Shown here in pieces: positions 27,536 to 36,952 of a stretch of DNA of 64,000 bases (its first letter is position 1; each line of letters begins with the position of its first letter). The stretch spans positions 3,596,001-3,660,000 of the forward strand of contig NZ_CP108549.1 in the NCBI RefSeq assembly GCF_036010325.1. Direction: 5' to 3'. Source of the stretch: Streptomyces sp. NBC_01210 (GTDB lineage Bacteria; Actinomycetota; Actinomycetes; Streptomycetales; Streptomycetaceae). The notes beneath the pieces are model-generated. The model saw nothing but the letters and a program-made list of their open reading frames with translations. It did no database searches and was not told the DNA's origin. The position numbers and the translations under genes are program-made.

Positions 27536-28623
27536 CCGCGTTTGACGACGGTCTGGATCAGCTTGGGCGCGCCCAGCGCCGTACGCAGCCGGGCCATGGC
27601 CGTCTCGACGGCATGCTCGTCCTTGCCCGCGCCCGGCAGCGCGCTCAGCAGGTCGGAGCGGGAGACGACCCAGCCGGGGCGCCGGGACAGGGAGCGCAGC
27701 AGGGCCATTCCGGCGGGCGGCACGGGGCGCAGGTCGTTGTCGACCAGGACCGCGTGGCCGCGGATCTCGATGCGGTGTCCCGCGACCGGCAGCGTACGGG
27801 CGCGGGAGGGCAGCTCCACGCCGAGCAGCTGGACGAGCGGGCCGAGCCGGAAGCGCTCCGGCTGCACCGTGGTGACGCCCACGGCCTGCAGCGGCAGCGC
27901 GGTGACCGGCCCCACGCAGGCCGCCAGCACATCGTGGTCGAATGCGCGCAGCAGCTTGGGAAGCAGGTCGCGGGTCTCGGCGCGGGAGAGCAGCGAGGCG
28001 GCGGCAGGGGCACTGGTGAAGGTGACGGCGTCCAGGGCGCGGGAGACGGTCGCGTCGAGGAGCCGGTCGAGCGGACCGAGATCCTCCGGCGCCATCCACC
28101 GGTAGACCGGTACAACGACGACGTCGGCGCCCCCGGCCCGTAGCGACTCGACGAATCCGGGCAGCGGCTCGCCGTGCAGCTGGAGCGCGACACGGCGGCC
28201 GTCGACACCCTCCCCCAGCAGCCGGTCGAGGACCTCGGCCATGGATTCGGAGGCCGGGGACCACTCCTCGGTGAGCCCTGCGGCGCGGATCGCGCCCCTC
28301 ACCTTGGGCCCGCGGGCCAGCAGCTCCACACCGCGCAGCCGGGTCAGCAGTTCCTCGCCGTACCCCCAGCCGTCCGCGGCCTCCACCCAGCCGCGGAAGC
28401 CGATCGCGGTCGTCGCGACCACGACATCGGGCGCGTGATCGATCAACTCCTTGGTGGCGGCGAGGAGTTCGGCGTCGTCGGCGAGCGGGACGATACGCAG
28501 GGCCGGGGCATGCAGAACGTCGCCGCCGCGGCGCCGGAGCAGCGCGCCGAGCTCGTCGGCGCGCCGGGCGGCGGTGACGCCGACGGTGAATCCGGCGAGG
28601 GGCCCGTGCTGATGGTCTTGCAT
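27484..28623 (-). CDS. uroporphyrinogen-III synthase domain fused to winged-helix DNA-binding domain
   Basis: 379 residues from ATG 28623 (AGGGA upstream). About residues 1-260 follow the HemD fold (FTVGVTAARRADELGALL, VVATTAIGFRGW, VTFTSAPAAASLL). About 285-370 form an OmpR-type winged helix (VPPAGMALLRSL, GKDEHAVETAMARLRTALG, VVKRGYRLAL). No phosphoreceiver domain is present, so HemD replaces it. The neighbour is NarK, the same pairing seen in mycobacteria (Rv0260c and narK3). This suggests a regulator of nitrate/nitrite assimilation, perhaps sensing a tetrapyrrole, rather than a haem enzyme. Confidence 0.85.
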   Translation of the reverse strand: MQDHQHGPLAGFTVGVTAARRADELGALLRRRGGDVLHAPALRIVPLADDAELLAATKELIDHAPDVVVATTAIGFRGWVEAADGWGYGEELLTRLRGVELLARGPKVRGAIRAAGLTEEWSPASESMAEVLDRLLGEGVDGRRVALQLHGEPLPGFVESLRAGGADVVVVPVYRWMAPEDLGPLDRLLDATVSRALDAVTFTSAPAAASLLSRAETRDLLPKLLRAFDHDVLAACVGPVTALPLQAVGVTTVQPERFRLGPLVQLLGVELPSRARTLPVAGHRIEIRGHAVLVDNDLRPVPPAGMALLRSLSRRPGWVVSRSDLLSALPGAGKDEHAVETAMARLRTALGAPKLIQTVVKRGYRLALDPAADTKYADV

Positions 28624-28748
28624 GTGATCGTCCCTACTCTGTCCCACCCTGTACGGATGTGGCGGCCGAGCCTGCCAACGGTGCGTGACAGGCTCGGTTC
28701 GCCCACATTTCCCAGCCGTTACGGCGGGTCCCTCCGGTGTCGTTCCGC

Positions 28749-30110
28749 TCACACCCGGGCGTAGCCGAGCTGCGGTTCTGCCTCAGCCGCCTCAGCCGCC
28801 CCAGCCTGCACAGGCGCGGTGGCGGGCCGGCGAAGGTATACCGCCCAGGTGACCACCGAGCACGCCGCGTAGAAGGCGAGGAAGGCGATGAAGGCGCTGG
28901 TCCCCGTTCCTGCGGTCAGGAAGGACTGCCGGAAGGCGAGGTTGATGCCGAGGCCGCCGAGCGCACCCACGGCGCCTATCAGCCCCATCGAGGCCCCGGA
29001 CAGCCTGCGGCCGTACGCGCCCGCCTCCTCGCCCGTCATGCCCTTGGCCAGGGCCTTGGCGTTGAAGATGCCGGGGATCATCTTGTACGTCGTGCCGTTC
29101 CCGAGCCCGGTCAGTACGAACAGTGCGATGAAGCCGATGAGGAAGACGCTCAGGGACTCCTTGACCGAGGCGGCGACGACCACTCCGGTCGCGGCCGCCA
29201 TGGCCACAAAGTTCCACAGGGTGATGCGCGCCCCGCCGAACCGGTCGGCGAGCAGACCGCCGACGGGCCGGATCAGTGAGCCGAGCAGTGGCCCGATGAA
29301 GGTGAGCGACGCGGCCTGCAGCGGCGTACGGCCGAACTGCGTCTGCAGGACGAGGCCGAAGGCGAAGCTGTAGCCGATGAAGGAGCCGAAGGTCCCGATG
29401 TAGAGGAACGCCATGATCCAGGTGTGGGCGTCACGGACCGCCTCCTTGGCCGCTCCGGTGTCGTTCTTCACCGGCGCGAGGTTGTCCATCCACAGCGCCG
29501 CGCACACCGCGGCCACCACGATCAGCGGAATGTACACACCCAGCACAATGCGCGGATGGGTCGCCCCGGCCGTCCCGATCACCAGCAGGCCCACGAGCTG
29601 CACCACCGGCACCCCGATGTTGCCGCCACCCGCGTTGAGCCCGAGGGCCCAGCCCTTCTTGCGGAGCGGGAAGAAGGCGTTGATGTTCGTCATCGACGAG
29701 GCGAAGTTGCCTCCGCCGACGCCGGTGAGCGCCGCGACCGCCAGGAAGGTGGTGTACGAGGTCCCGGGCTCCATGACCGCGTACGCCGCGCCGGTCGGCA
29801 GCAGGAGCAGCAGTGCGCTGAAGATGGTCCAGTTGCGGCCGCCGAAGCGGGCGACGGCGAAGGTGTACGGCACCCGGATCACCGCACCGACCAGCGTCGC
29901 CGTGGCGATCAGGAAGAACTTGCCGGCCGGGTCGATGCCGTACTGCGGCCCCATGAAGAGCACCATCACGGACCACAGGGTCCAGATGGAGAAGCCAATA
30001 TGTTCACTCAAAACGGAGAAGGCGAGATTACGCCGGGCGATCTTCTCTCCCGTCTCTCGCCAGAAGGTCTCGTCCTCCGGGTCCCACTGTTCGATCCACC
30101 GGCCAGCCAT
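28749..30110 (-). CDS. narK: nitrate/nitrite MFS transporter
   Basis: 453 residues, 12 membrane helices, NarK family. The nitrate signature segments GGGNFASSMTNINAFFP and GLNAGGGNIGVPVVQLVG are both clear. The ATG at 30110 has GGAGG seven bases upstream; a longer frame to 30209 is not supported. It probably exchanges nitrate and nitrite across the membrane. It lies 125 bases ahead of the HemD-winged-helix gene on the same strand. Confidence 0.92.
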   Translation of the reverse strand: MAGRWIEQWDPEDETFWRETGEKIARRNLAFSVLSEHIGFSIWTLWSVMVLFMGPQYGIDPAGKFFLIATATLVGAVIRVPYTFAVARFGGRNWTIFSALLLLLPTGAAYAVMEPGTSYTTFLAVAALTGVGGGNFASSMTNINAFFPLRKKGWALGLNAGGGNIGVPVVQLVGLLVIGTAGATHPRIVLGVYIPLIVVAAVCAALWMDNLAPVKNDTGAAKEAVRDAHTWIMAFLYIGTFGSFIGYSFAFGLVLQTQFGRTPLQAASLTFIGPLLGSLIRPVGGLLADRFGGARITLWNFVAMAAATGVVVAASVKESLSVFLIGFIALFVLTGLGNGTTYKMIPGIFNAKALAKGMTGEEAGAYGRRLSGASMGLIGAVGALGGLGINLAFRQSFLTAGTGTSAFIAFLAFYAACSVVTWAVYLRRPATAPVQAGAAEAAEAEPQLGYARV

Positions 30111-30216
30111 CACGTGCCTCCACGGTCCTCGGGTCGTGGAAGCGACGTTATGGACGGCGCGTTTCGGTCCAGGTGGCGTGAGGTGACCGGTAGGCAACCT
30201 TGCTCTCACCCGGCGG

Positions 30217-31410
30217 TCAGCGCCGGTGTGAGCCGTCCTTCGCCCTACGGGCGCCGGTCGGCCACAGTCGCGGCTTCCGTTTCGCCGCCAGGTCCTCGAT
30301 CCAGCCCACGGTCACGATCATCAGCCCGATCAGCGGCCAGACCACCACGAACATCAGGGGTGTGTACGTAGCTTCCAGTACGCCACCCAGATGGGCGTCC
30401 ACGAAGGGGATCTCCCACAACAGGTCGAGCAGCGGGATCGTCGCCATGATCAGGGTGTTGTGCCAGAGGTAAATCGTAACCGCTCGGTTGTTGGACAGCG
30501 TGACGTACTTGTCGAGCCGGGCGAGCCCGCCCGGAAGCTGCTGCCAGGACGGGGAGTACTGCAGCAGGATCACCACGAAGCCGAGCGACCAGGTGGCCTG
30601 GGCCAGCGGTATGTCGTTCAGGTCCCAGCCGTCCACGGTCTGGTGGCCCGAGGCCCACCACAGGCCGAAGGCCATCACCAGTGCGGAGCAGGACAGCGCG
30701 AGGTGGCGCGGGATCTGCTGCAGCAGGCCCTCGTGGTGGGCGAAGCCGAGGACCCAGCAGGCACCGAACGTCGCGAAGTCGACGATGGCGGAGCCCGTCT
30801 CGCCGGGGATCTTCACCAGGTCGGTGCCCACCACGGCGCACAGGGCGACCGGGGCGAGCAGCGTCGCCCACGGCACCTTGCGGAAGGCCCACAGCAGCAG
30901 CGGCGACGCGATCACGAACCAGAGGTAGGTGCGCAGATACCAGAGCGGTTCGCCGGCCTGCACCGCCCAGCTGGTCTCCACCAGGCCGGACTTGTCGCCG
31001 AGGGACCAGGGGAACGGCGGGGCGCCGACCGGGAAGAGGTAGTTGAGCAGGTCGGCCCACCACCACAGGCCTTCCTTCTTGTCGGGCTTCCAGCCGCCCA
31101 GGAACATCATCGGCACAAGGATCGCCGCGAACGCCCACAGCGGTGGCAGCAGCCTGCGGATACGGCCGCGGATCACCCCGAGCGCGGGCCGCGACAGCGA
31201 GCGCGCCATCAGCGAGCCCGCGAGCGCAAACATCACGCCCATGGACGGGAAGAGGATCGTCAGCCAGGCCCAGCCGAAGATGTGGTAGACGACGACGCGG
31301 ACCAGCGCGACGGAGCGCAGGAGGTCGAGATAGCGGTCGCGGCCCGGGCGCGGAGCCGGCCCGGCGGCTGCCAGGTCCGGCTCCGCGGCGGCCGTGGAGC
31401 TGTGGCTCAC
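30217..31410 (-). CDS. membrane acyltransferase (acyltransferase 3 family)
   Basis: 397 residues with about ten membrane helices. Family opening RYLDLLRSVALVRVVVYHIFGW carries the conserved His. These proteins move acetyl or other acyl groups onto extracellular glycans. The GTG start overlaps the stop of the MatB-like gene (GTGA). It therefore probably modifies the glycan made by that enzyme, for example by O-acetylation or succinylation. Confidence 0.87.
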   Translation of the reverse strand: MSHSSTAAAEPDLAAAGPAPRPGRDRYLDLLRSVALVRVVVYHIFGWAWLTILFPSMGVMFALAGSLMARSLSRPALGVIRGRIRRLLPPLWAFAAILVPMMFLGGWKPDKKEGLWWWADLLNYLFPVGAPPFPWSLGDKSGLVETSWAVQAGEPLWYLRTYLWFVIASPLLLWAFRKVPWATLLAPVALCAVVGTDLVKIPGETGSAIVDFATFGACWVLGFAHHEGLLQQIPRHLALSCSALVMAFGLWWASGHQTVDGWDLNDIPLAQATWSLGFVVILLQYSPSWQQLPGGLARLDKYVTLSNNRAVTIYLWHNTLIMATIPLLDLLWEIPFVDAHLGGVLEATYTPLMFVVVWPLIGLMIVTVGWIEDLAAKRKPRLWPTGARRAKDGSHRR

Positions 31411-33602
31411 GCGACCGGCCTCCGGTCCTCACTGCTGCGCCGCTCGCTCGGTATCACTCCGGGCGCCTCCACCGTTCCCGTGCGCCGCAGCTTCTGCCAG
31501 CGCAGCCGGCCGCCGGTCAGTGCCGTGATCCAGGACTGAAGCAGCACGACGTACATCAGCTGCCGGTAGAGGAGCTGCTGGAGGGGCAGCGAGATCAGAT
31601 GGATCATGCGCTCGCGGTCGAGCCGGAAGGCGTACGCGGCGCAGACGAGCTGGATCGCGAGGACGCCGAGCCAGGCGACGATCGTCTTCTGGGTGGGGCC
31701 GAAGACCAGCCCGTACAGCAGGAAGACGTCGATCAGCGGGGCCAGCAGCGGCGCGAGGACCATGAAGAGGGAGACCAGCGGCAGGCCCACCCGGCCGAAG
31801 CGGCCCGAGGGCCCGCGTTCCACCAGGGCGCGGCGGTGCTTCCAGATCGCCTGCATGGTGCCGTACGACCACCGGTAGCGCTGGGACCACAGCTGCTGCA
31901 CGGTCTCCGGCGCCTCGGTCCAGGCACGGGCCCGCTCTGCGTAGACGACGCGCCAGCCGTCGCGGTGCATGGCCATGGTGATGTCGGTGTCCTCGGCGAG
32001 GGTGTCCTCGCTCATGCCGCCGACGCGCTCCAGGGCCTGGCGGCGGAAGGCGCCGACCGCGCCGGGGATGGTGGGCATACAGCCCAGCAGGTCGTACATC
32101 CTGCGGTCCAGGTTGAAGCCCATCACATACTCGATGTGCTGCCAGGCCCCGATCAGGCTGTCGCGGTTGCCGACCTTCGCGTTGCCCGCGACCGCGCCGA
32201 CGCGCATGTCGCCGAAGGGCTGCACCAGCTCGCGCACGGTCGACGGCTCGAAGACGGTGTCGCCGTCCATCATCACGACGATCTCGTAACGGGCGTGCCG
32301 GATGCCGTTGTTGAGGGCTGCGGGCTTTCCGGCATTCTCCTGGCGCACAACGCGGACGTTCGGCAGCCGCAGCGCCTCGACGATGTCCGCGGTGCCGTCG
32401 GTGGAGCCGTCGTCGATGACGAGGACCTCGATGGGATGGTCGCTCGCCATCAGCGAACGCACCGTATTGGCTATGCACTCGCGTTCGTTGTACGCGGGGA
32501 CGAGCACGGACACGGGTCCGGTGATCGGCGGGCCCCAGCTGAAGCCGGGCCTGCGCACCTTGCGGGCGTGCGCGAAGGAGAGCAGCAGCATCAGCGCGAA
32601 GCGCGCGAAGACCAGCACACCGATCGCGGCGAGGCCGACGACCAGGGCTTCGGTGGTGTTCTCCGAGAAGCCGACGGCGGCGACGAATGCCTTGCCCTTC
32701 CACAGCTCGGGGCCGGTGACGGTGGTGTGGGCGCTGGGGGCGCCGAGCGCCTCGGTGAGGTTCGTGAAGCGGTAGCCCCTGGCCTTCATCTGCGGCAGGA
32801 AGCGGTCCAGGGCAGCGACGGTCTGGGAGCGGTCGCCGCCGGAGTCGTGCATCAGCACGATCGAGCCCTGGGTGCCCTTGGGCGTGGCCTGCTTGATGAT
32901 CGCGTCGACTCCGGGGCGCTTCCAGTCCTCGGAGTCGGTGTTGTTGAGGGCGGTGACGTAGCCGCGGCTGCCGATGTACTGGGTGACCGGCCAGGACTTG
33001 TTGTCCATGGCGTCCGAGAAGGAGGAGTACGGCGGCCGGAAGAGGGACGTACGGATGCCTGCCGCGCCCGCAAGCGCCAGCTGGTTCTGCGAGAGCTCCC
33101 AGTCGATGCGGTCGGTGGACTGGAAGGAGAGGTCGGGGTGGTTGAAGGTGTGCAGACCCACCTCGTGCCCCTCCCGCACCATCCGTTCCACCAGCTCGGG
33201 GTGGCGGGAGGTCATGGTGCCGGTGACGAAGAAGACGCCGTGCGCGTTGTACTTCTTCAGCTTGTCCAGCACCTTCGGCGTCCAGACGGGGTCCGGGCCG
33301 TCGTCGAAGGTGAGCACGAGCTGCTTGTCGGGGATGCGCAGCGCCTTCGGCGCGGACTTGCCGCGGGCGTCGATGACCGGTCCGCCCTCGAGGATCTCGT
33401 CGGGGACCTGGTCGGTGGGCGCCGGCGGACGGACGCGGTGGTCGGCGAGGATCTCGCTGTGCACATAGCCGCGCAGCATCAGCATGGCGAGCAGCGCGAC
33501 GAGGAAGACCACGGGCAGCAGATAGCGCATGGGCAGTCTGCGCCGTACGGAGCGCCGGGCTCTCCGCCGCTGTCGCGGGGCCGTGTTGCTGGGGAGTGTC
33601 AT
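31407..33602 (-). CDS. matB: MatB-like bifunctional polysaccharide deacetylase/glycosyltransferase
   Basis: 731 residues. After a membrane helix (about 25-45), a NodB deacetylase domain (about 105-305) shows LTFDDGPDP, FFVTG, HTFNHPD and FRPPYSSF. A second helix leads to a processive GT2 domain (about 365-600) with VPAYNE, VIDDGSTDGT, DGDTVFEP, EDTDITM and QRYRWS. More helices end the protein. This matches MatB of S. lividans/coelicolor, which makes poly-beta-1,6-GlcNAc and promotes mycelial aggregation. The MatA-like gene is 3 bases upstream and an acyltransferase overlaps downstream, forming one operon. The function is inferred from family and gene order. Confidence 0.88.
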   Translation of the reverse strand: MTLPSNTAPRQRRRARRSVRRRLPMRYLLPVVFLVALLAMLMLRGYVHSEILADHRVRPPAPTDQVPDEILEGGPVIDARGKSAPKALRIPDKQLVLTFDDGPDPVWTPKVLDKLKKYNAHGVFFVTGTMTSRHPELVERMVREGHEVGLHTFNHPDLSFQSTDRIDWELSQNQLALAGAAGIRTSLFRPPYSSFSDAMDNKSWPVTQYIGSRGYVTALNNTDSEDWKRPGVDAIIKQATPKGTQGSIVLMHDSGGDRSQTVAALDRFLPQMKARGYRFTNLTEALGAPSAHTTVTGPELWKGKAFVAAVGFSENTTEALVVGLAAIGVLVFARFALMLLLSFAHARKVRRPGFSWGPPITGPVSVLVPAYNERECIANTVRSLMASDHPIEVLVIDDGSTDGTADIVEALRLPNVRVVRQENAGKPAALNNGIRHARYEIVVMMDGDTVFEPSTVRELVQPFGDMRVGAVAGNAKVGNRDSLIGAWQHIEYVMGFNLDRRMYDLLGCMPTIPGAVGAFRRQALERVGGMSEDTLAEDTDITMAMHRDGWRVVYAERARAWTEAPETVQQLWSQRYRWSYGTMQAIWKHRRALVERGPSGRFGRVGLPLVSLFMVLAPLLAPLIDVFLLYGLVFGPTQKTIVAWLGVLAIQLVCAAYAFRLDRERMIHLISLPLQQLLYRQLMYVVLLQSWITALTGGRLRWQKLRRTGTVEAPGVIPSERRSSEDRRPVA

Positions 33603-33605
33603 GTG

Positions 33606-34295
33606 TTAGACCGCGCCTTCTTGCACGGGTGGCTCGGTCGGACCGCCGGTCGGACCGGGGTCGGGCGGCGTGGGAGTGGGGCTGCCGTCGGGCTCGGGTC
33701 CGGGATCGCTTCCGCCGCCGCCCGGGGAGGCGGAGGCGGAGGGCCCGCCGGGAACCGGAAGGCCGCCGCCACCGGAGGGCTTGGGCGATACGGAGCCGGA
33801 TGCCCCGGGACCCGGTGCGGAGGGCCCTCCGACGGAGCTGCCGTTCGACGCACGGCCCGACGGCTGCGGCAGCACGGCGCCGTTGGAGTCGGTCGGGGTG
33901 GGAGCGCCGGGTACGCCGCTGGGGGTGGCCGCCACGGAGGCGCCGTCGGTGGGGGCGGGCTGTATCTCGACCTTGTCGGTCTGCTCCTTGCCCTGCTGAC
34001 CGATGCCGGGCAGCCAGGGCGCGCTGGAGTTGCCGCCGACGAGGGCGGCGACGAGCGTCACGGCGTAGCAGGCGCAGGCGATCGCGAGGACCCAGCCGAG
34101 GCGACGGAACTTCTTGCTGCGGCGGCCGCTCTCATCGACGAACACCGGTCCGTCGGAGCCCTCCTGGGCAGCCGACTCGGGCGGTAGATCCCCCAGTATT
34201 CGGCCAAGCCCGTCCAGTTGGACAGTGACCTCGTACGGCTCATGAGTATGACCGATACGGGAATCTTCTTGCCAATTATCCACAGTTGTACACAC
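33606..34295 (-). CDS. matA: MatA-like single-pass membrane protein
   Basis: 229 residues from a GTG at 34295 with AGGTGGGGGT just upstream. A cytoplasmic N-terminus of about 70 residues precedes one membrane helix (LGWVLAIACACYAVTLVAAL). A long Pro/Gly/Ser-rich extracellular tail follows, as if spanning the wall. No enzymatic motif. First gene before the MatB-like synthase, so it is assigned as MatA by position. An alternative GTG four codons later is possible. Confidence 0.7.
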   Translation of the reverse strand: MCTTVDNWQEDSRIGHTHEPYEVTVQLDGLGRILGDLPPESAAQEGSDGPVFVDESGRRSKKFRRLGWVLAIACACYAVTLVAALVGGNSSAPWLPGIGQQGKEQTDKVEIQPAPTDGASVAATPSGVPGAPTPTDSNGAVLPQPSGRASNGSSVGGPSAPGPGASGSVSPKPSGGGGLPVPGGPSASASPGGGGSDPGPEPDGSPTPTPPDPGPTGGPTEPPVQEGAV

Positions 34296-34436
34296 ACCCC
34301 CACCTGGCTGAAATACGAGCGCGCATACGACTGACCAGTGTTCGCCGGACCGGGACCCCACCCAATCCGAACGCCCCCTACCCCATGCACCCGGACCCAG
34401 AATGTAGCGCACACCGATGAAACTCGTGCCCTTGTG

Positions 34437-35390
34437 TCAGCTGTTGTCACACATCAGCGACATGTCACATTCCGGCAACCATCCGGATGGGTCCCATTCC
34501 AGCCAGCTTTCTTGCGCGGCGAGTTCGGCGGCCGCCGCTCGAAGCGCGTCCACTCCGGGGTGGCGCGATCCTTTGCGCCACACCAGCGAGAGCGGTGACA
34601 GCGGTACGGGGTCGACGATCGGGCGCAGCACGGTGTCCGGCATGGCCGGAAAGTCCACGACAGCCAGGACCGGGTTACGCGTCTTGGCCATCACCCTCCG
34701 GAACTCCTCTGCACCGATCGCCACGGGCGCGGGCGGCGCGATCGCGATCCCTCGTCCCGCGAACAACCGCCGCGCCAGATCCGTCCACTCCAGCGTGCGC
34801 GGATTGCCCGCACCGGCATATACGGTCTCGCCCGCCAGAGCGTTCAACGGGATCCGGGGCGTTGTGGCGAGGGGGTGGTCGTGCGGCAGCAGTACAGCCA
34901 TCGGCTCGTACCGCACGGGCTGGTGGGACAGGAGCGCCCGTATGCCGGGTTCGAGCCCGGCGAACCGCCCGAAGGACACATCGAGCCGACCGGCGACGAT
35001 CTCGGCGGCGGCGCCGGTCAGCCCGCTCTCGAAGCGGGCCATCAGCTCACACTCCGGGGCGAGTTCACGGGCCCGCGCCAGCACCCGGCCGGACGCCATG
35101 CCCTCGCCGTTGAGGTCGACGAGGAGCGGCCGGGACGCGCCCGAGGCGGCGGCCAGCAGATCGTCCTGGGCCTGAAGCACCCGCCGCGCGTACGGCAGCA
35201 GCCGCTCGCCGTCGGCCGTGAGGGTCACCTGGCGGGTGGTCCGTACGAACAGCTCGACGCCCAACTCCCGCTCCAGTCGCCGGATATCGCGACTGAGGGC
35301 CTGCTGCGCGACATACAGCCGGGCAGCGGCACGGGTGAAGTGCAGCTCGTCGGCGACGGCGATGAAGGCGCGGAGCAGCCGGGGGTCCAT
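34437..35390 (-). CDS. LysR family transcriptional regulator
   Basis: 317 residues from the ATG at 35390 (CCAGGAC close upstream); a GTG four codons earlier lacks a ribosome site. The N-terminal helix-turn-helix (LHFTRAAARLYVAQQALSRDIRRLE) is followed by a two-lobe effector domain. It is divergent from the MFS gene with about 95 bases between them, the usual LysR-target arrangement, so it probably controls that transporter. Confidence 0.9.
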   Translation of the reverse strand: MDPRLLRAFIAVADELHFTRAAARLYVAQQALSRDIRRLERELGVELFVRTTRQVTLTADGERLLPYARRVLQAQDDLLAAASGASRPLLVDLNGEGMASGRVLARARELAPECELMARFESGLTGAAAEIVAGRLDVSFGRFAGLEPGIRALLSHQPVRYEPMAVLLPHDHPLATTPRIPLNALAGETVYAGAGNPRTLEWTDLARRLFAGRGIAIAPPAPVAIGAEEFRRVMAKTRNPVLAVVDFPAMPDTVLRPIVDPVPLSPLSLVWRKGSRHPGVDALRAAAAELAAQESWLEWDPSGWLPECDMSLMCDNS

Positions 35391-35485
35391 GTCCTGGGGC
35401 ACTCGGTGAATTTACAACGCGGGTGCGTCAATGGGTGCCGAGCAGGTGTTGGACGCGGTGGGAGCGCCGCGGCGAGGGTTGCCCC

Positions 35486-36862
35486 ATGCCGCAATCCCGT
35501 AACCGGGGGCTTCGCCCCCAGACCCCCATTCCTCAATCGCCGGACGATCAAGCCCCGCCGGAGTTTGAGGCGCGGGGCCCGGGGCGGAGCCCCGGTTACG
35601 GGAAGGGGCGGGATGGGGGAAAGTCCCGCCTCGCGCCCTACGCCCGGCTCTTCGAGCCGCAGGGCGCCACCCCGACCCCGCGGCAAAACCCCTACGCCCG
35701 GCTCTTCGCGACCCCCGGCGCCCGTGCCTTCACCGCCGGCAACCTCATCGCCCGCCTCCCCATGGGCATGTTCAGCGTGAGCGCCGTCATCATGATCGCC
35801 GGGTCGCGGGGCTCGTACGCCCTCGCCGGAGCCGTCACCGCGACCGGCCTCGCCGCCACCGCGCTGGTCGCGCCGTGGACCGCGCGGCTCGTGGACCGGC
35901 ACGGGCAGGCCCGTATCGCCGTGCCCGCCACCGCGCTCGCCGCGCTCGGCTCGCTCGCGCTGCTGCTGTGCGTACGCTTCGGCGCGCCCGACTGGACGCT
36001 CTTCGCCGCGTACGCCGCGACCGCCAGCACCCCCAACACCGGCGGCATGTCCCGCGCCCGCTGGGCCCATCTCCACAAGGGCGACGCGGCCGCGCTGCAC
36101 ACCGCGAACTCCTTCGAGCAGGCCGCCGACGAGCTGTGCTTCATGCTCGGCCCGGTGCTCGGGGCGTTCCTGTGCTCCACGCTCTTCCCCGAGGCGGGCA
36201 CGCTGACCGGTGCGGTCCTGCTGCTGACGGGCGTACTGATCTTCGCGGCCCAGCGCTCCACCGAACCGCCGGTGGCCGCACGCTCGACGCACGCCGGATC
36301 CCCGCTCCGTACGCCGGGAATGCCCGCGATACTCGCCGTCTTCCTCGCCACGGGAGCGGTCTTCGGCTCCATGGAGGTCGTGACGATCGCGTTCGCGGAC
36401 GACCGCGGGCATGCGAGCGCCGCGGGCGCGGTGCTCGCGCTCCAAGCGGCCGGATCGTGCGCGGCCGGCCTGCTCTACGGCTCCCTACGCCCCGCCCGCA
36501 GCCTTCCGCGCCGCCTGCTGACCTGCATCGCCGCGATGACGGCGCTGATGTCGCTGCCGCTGCTCGCCGCCGCCACCGGCTCGCTGCTCACACTGTCCGG
36601 CGCGCTGCTCCTGGCCGGGATGGCCACGGCCCCGACCATGGTCACCGGCATGACGCTGGTGCAACGCCTCACCCCGGAGGGCCAGTTGAACGAGGGCATG
36701 ACGCTCGCGGTCACCGCGCTGCTCGGCGGCATAGCGGCCGGCTCGGCGACGGGCGGCTGGACGGTGGAGCACGCGAGCACACCGTACGGATACGTCGTGC
36801 CTCTCTCGGCGGCCGCGGTCGCGCTGCTGCTGTCCGCAGCGGCGAAGGCCCGGCGGCCCTGA
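35486..36862 (+). CDS. MFS transporter whose 5' end contains an intergenic repeat
   Basis: 458 residues, 12-helix major facilitator. The ATG at 35486 has GAGGG seven bases upstream and is the only well-placed start. The membrane part begins near residue 75 (ARAFTAGNLIARLPMG). The first 70 or so residues are odd: they are encoded by a palindromic repeat (35496-35602) and end with a duplicated PYARLF. No alternative in-frame start follows the repeat. Likely an efflux permease controlled by the divergent LysR gene. Substrate unknown. Confidence 0.85.
   Translation: MPQSRNRGLRPQTPIPQSPDDQAPPEFEARGPGRSPGYGKGRDGGKSRLAPYARLFEPQGATPTPRQNPYARLFATPGARAFTAGNLIARLPMGMFSVSAVIMIAGSRGSYALAGAVTATGLAATALVAPWTARLVDRHGQARIAVPATALAALGSLALLLCVRFGAPDWTLFAAYAATASTPNTGGMSRARWAHLHKGDAAALHTANSFEQAADELCFMLGPVLGAFLCSTLFPEAGTLTGAVLLLTGVLIFAAQRSTEPPVAARSTHAGSPLRTPGMPAILAVFLATGAVFGSMEVVTIAFADDRGHASAAGAVLALQAAGSCAAGLLYGSLRPARSLPRRLLTCIAAMTALMSLPLLAAATGSLLTLSGALLLAGMATAPTMVTGMTLVQRLTPEGQLNEGMTLAVTALLGGIAAGSATGGWTVEHASTPYGYVVPLSAAAVALLLSAAAKARRP
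35496..35602. repeat. palindromic repeat element inside MFS coding region
   Basis: A 107-base element bounded by CCCGTAACCGGGG and its exact complement CCCCGGTTACGGG. It contains GGGGGCTTCGCCCCC and the AGTTTGAGGCGCGGGG segment typical of streptomycete intergenic repeats. It is related to the block at 17141-17483. Length and frame keep the gene open. Confidence 0.8.
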
Positions 36863-36952
36863 CCCCAGCCCCGGGCGGATACCGCCGCCGACAGGGCGAT
36901 ACGCTGCACCGCCCCCGAAGCGGGGGCCTGTATTCCGCTCAGGGGAGGGCCC

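Noticed and set aside
31143..34187. 1014-codon open frame opposite the matB-like gene
   Set aside because: Arises from codon bias on the antisense strand; the protein is Arg/Val/Asp-rich filler without domains, while the other strand has clear deacetylase and GT2 motifs.
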